Origin: JANQRV01 sp964533785
GTDB taxonomy: Bacteria; Bacteroidota; Bacteroidia; Chitinophagales; Saprospiraceae
DNA: 18,512 nucleotides
Direction: 5' to 3'
Assembly: GCA_964533785.1 (NCBI GenBank)
Contig: CAZHNG010000104.1
Span: forward strand, 1 to 18,512
Shown here: piece by piece, positions 16,623 to 18,512 of the stretch
Numbering within the stretch: the stretch's first letter is position 1
Layout: each line of letters starts with the position of its first letter
Program-made: the position numbers and the translations under genes
The notes under the pieces: generated by a model
What the model was told of the DNA's origin: nothing
The model's input: only the letters and a program-made list of their open reading frames with translations
The model's database searches: none

Positions 16623-17544
16623 TCAGTCCCATTTTAAGTATTTCCGCCAGTGATGTTGTTCTTTGAAGCCCAGGACTTCACGGATTTTACGATTTGAAAA
16701 CAATGCTTCATGTTTTCCCAATTCGCGGGTAATTGGCACACCTGGAAAAAACCGTTCAGCCAATTCTTTGCTGGGGATAATCGCACCGTTGTGGTCATTT
16801 CCAGCATTAAAAACCTGATAACCGAGACCGTCTTTTTTCAAACACAAGTCTACGATCTGTCCCAGGTCACGTGCATCAATGTAACAAAATGCATTCCTGC
16901 GACGCACTTCAGGGTTTTNNNNNNNNNNCAGGGTTTTTGAAATAATGCGGAAACAGTTCAACGTATTCATGAGGCTCAATCACATTTCCGATACGAAGGG
17001 CATAGATATCAAAGCCCGACCGTCGTTGGAAACTCCGTGCCGTTTTTTCATTGACAACCTTTGATAATCCGTAGCTATCCATGGGATCAACGTCATAATC
17101 CTCCTCCAAAGGCAGGACCTTAGGATTGGTTTGGCCATCTGAAAAACAAATGCCATAGGTGGTTTCTGACGAAGCAATGATAATTTTCCTAATTCCAAGT
17201 TTAACTGCTGCTTCAATTACATTGTAGGTTCCCATGGTGTTGACCCGAAAAGTTTCGTTATCAGGGTTGATCAAGATCCTGGGAACGGCAGCAAAATGTA
17301 CGACAGCATCGAATTTGGGTACGCCATTACCCGGTTCCAATTCATCAAACCCGGCATACGAACTCATGGCATTAAACATTTGCCCCGAATTTGTAATATC
17401 AGCTATCAGATTATCTACTCCTGGGTGATCCAAGGGCACCAGGTCTACATTCATTACCCTATGTCCTTGGTCGAGAAGGTAGGGAATTACGTGCTTTCCT
17501 GCTTTTCCCGATCCTCCTGTAAAAAATATTCGCTTCATGGTCAT
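16623..17544 (-). CDS. NAD-dependent epimerase/dehydratase, interrupted by N gap
   Basis: Extended SDR, about 300 residues if the gap is closed. The Rossmann motif TGGSGKAG is at 9-16, D34 after strand 2 favours NAD, Ser125-Ser126 are in IASSETTYG, and the active site is YGLSK (Tyr158, Lys162). The C-terminal part has NPEVRRRNAFCYIDARDLGQ and GYQVFNAGND, typical of sugar-type epimerase/uronate-dehydrogenase relatives; the substrate is unknown. Ten Ns at 16919-16928 sit inside the gene and the same 9 bases flank them (16910-16918, 16929-16937). Merging the copies restores one frame through FKNPEVRRRNA with no residue missing. The frame extends upstream to 17631 but would overlap the cytochrome gene; ATG 17544 (MTMKRIFF) places the motif normally. 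Confidence 0.85.
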
Positions 17545-17584
17545 GGATTCTTTTAATTGATGCCCCTGAATTGAGTAATGATAA

Positions 17585-18046
17585 TCATTTTTTCCATTTT
17601 CGGCCATGTTCTTCCTCAAAATGTTCGGCAAACCAGGATGGGGCCTCTATTTCATTGTCGTAAATGTAAGCACTTAGAGTCTTAATCTCTTCTTCTTTCA
17701 ATGCAGTTTTAGGCATTAAACCAAATCGACGCACGGGACCTTTCATTAAAGCTTTTTCTTTTGTTGGATTATGGACAAAATCCGTCACGTGTCGGATGAA
17801 GTCCGCTCTTTCAGGATAAGCTTTTTGGTAGCGAAATTTAATGCCCACTAACGGCGGCGCTAATATATCATCATGAGAGGATGATTTAGGGTTGTGGCAG
17901 GTATAACAATGTAACTCTAGCATCTTTAACCCTTCCTCAGATGATAAGGCCTGAATATTTTCTACTTGAGTCAAAACCTGCTCGGACGAATTGGTTTGAT
18001 CAATAGAGGAAGTCTGGTTACACGACCAAACAAAAAGCATTCCCAA
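17585..18046 (-). CDS. Cytochrome c lipoprotein, N-terminus truncated by IS
   Basis: Monohaem cytochrome c, about 153 residues from a TTG at 18046 (ATG at 18040). The haem motif is CYTCH (47-51) and the likely axial Met is M111 in FGLMPK. A lipobox VWSC is visible, but only a stub of signal peptide remains in frame with a start. In-frame codons upstream read NFLFFLLLGMLFVWSC before a TGA at 18077-18079, which lies in the insertion sequence. This suggests the original start was lost to an insertion at about 18066-18070. The epimerase gene follows by 40 bp and was probably cotranscribed. It may be expressed poorly or misplaced; a pseudogene is possible. Confidence 0.8.
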   Translation of the reverse strand: MGMLFVWSCNQTSSIDQTNSSEQVLTQVENIQALSSEEGLKMLELHCYTCHNPKSSSHDDILAPPLVGIKFRYQKAYPERADFIRHVTDFVHNPTKEKALMKGPVRRFGLMPKTALKEEEIKTLSAYIYDNEIEAPSWFAEHFEEEHGRKWKK

Positions 18047-18066
18047 AAGAAGAAAAAATAGAAAAT

Positions 18067-18512
18067 TAGGGTCTCCTCAAAAAGTCAGCCCATCTCCTGG
18101 TTAGGATTGGCCTGGATTTTATGTTCGGTCGCTGATCTATAAATAATTTCGTTTCTATATTGATTGATACACCATGTAGCGCCTGAATCGTGCCCGTTTA
18201 GCCGAAGGCAAAAGAAAATCCAGCAAAAAGAGGAGGATTGGTACCATCCAAACCGCAAAATCCTTGGCCATCCGGGTTATATTTAGGACGAAGAACAGCA
18301 GTTGTATCCAACTCTCGGAAGTGGTCTTGGTTTTGGCCTGGAACTTGTCTGCCGGAGGCATGATGCAATCCATGTCATAACTTCTTCTCGCTTGTCCAAA
18401 TTTACCTTCTATCGGGATGCGGTCTATTTCGTCTTGACGTTGTTGTTTTTTGCGCTTTTTGACTTCCGTTTCCTCTTTTGGAGGCCGTCCTAAGGGCACT
18501 CCTCCAAATCGT
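18067..18512 (-). mobile_element. Insertion sequence, IS5-like, 3' part only
   Basis: The right end of an insertion sequence runs off the window. Its outer edge is placed at about 18066-18070 where agggtctcctcaaaaagtc looks like a terminal inverted repeat and the cytochrome reading frame breaks off. The TTA at 18066-18068 could be a target duplication, but the other end is not in the window. About 85 bases lie between the transposase stop and the edge. Family placement rests on the transposase tail. Confidence 0.6.
18155..18512 (-). CDS. IS5-like DDE transposase, 5'-partial
   Basis: C-terminal part of a transposase, open at the window edge (the frame reads RFGGVPLGRPPKEE before any start). 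A basic linker KKRKKQQRQDEIDRIP leads to IEGKFGQARRSYDMD, where the Glu of IEGKFGQ is the last acidic residue of the DDE triad. TSESWIQLLFFVLNITRMAKDFA follows, which is typical of IS5/IS1182-like transposases in Bacteroidota. Catalytic Asps lie outside the window. It reads in the same direction as the cytochrome gene next to it. Confidence 0.85.
   Translation of the reverse strand, partial: RFGGVPLGRPPKEETEVKKRKKQQRQDEIDRIPIEGKFGQARRSYDMDCIMPPADKFQAKTKTTSESWIQLLFFVLNITRMAKDFAVWMVPILLFLLDFLLPSAKRARFRRYMVYQSI

Noticed and set aside
17545..17631. Longer N-terminus for the second epimerase
   Set aside because: It would overlap the upstream cytochrome gene and puts 29 extra residues before the Rossmann motif.

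Overview
The window looks like chromosomal DNA from a Bacteroidota bacterium, most likely a Saprospiria/Lewinella-like marine or sludge lineage. This is an inference from gene content: a GSCFA protein, an outer-membrane beta-barrel family 3 receptor with a carboxypeptidase-like N-domain, a LytS/LytTR pair, lipoprotein cytochromes c, a Bacteroidota-type AnmK and one TAnnTTTG promoter box. I see no rRNA, tRNA, CRISPR array, phage or defence island.

Region 1 (1-3527). A PepSY-associated membrane protein on the plus strand converges on a minus-strand set read as cytochrome c lipoprotein, then anmK, then an extended SDR reductase. The first two are 3 bp apart. A small palindrome in front of the SDR suggests it also has its own control. 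Region 2 (3528-8112). After an intergenic stretch with two related hairpins come a prohibitin-like SPFH protein and a methylmalonyl-CoA epimerase (plus), a convergent GSCFA protein (minus), and a divergent pair of an unknown 439-residue protein followed by a PaaD homologue without paaABC nearby. Region 3 (8178-10733). An unknown two-helix membrane protein (minus) is followed by a NRDE/TANGO2 protein whose 3' end overlaps an ATP-grasp ligase-like gene.

Region 4 (11069-15486). A LytS-type histidine kinase, a LytTR response regulator ending in a near-ideal hairpin terminator, and a large outer-membrane TonB-receptor-like protein sit in series. This could be a sensing and envelope-response unit. 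Region 5 (15588-18512). A Uma2 nuclease-like gene precedes a decaying area. It holds a cytochrome c fragment whose haem motif has lost its histidine, an NAD-dependent epimerase split by a 10-N scaffold gap that appears to be an assembly artefact, a cytochrome c lipoprotein whose N-terminus is cut off, and the end of an IS5-like insertion sequence running off the window.

Most of the window is ordinary core and accessory gene content. I did not find a clear new multi-gene system. The best leads are the overlapping NRDE/ATP-grasp pair, the unknown protein next to an orphan PaaD, the twin hairpins at 3604-3684, and the IS-truncated cytochrome.
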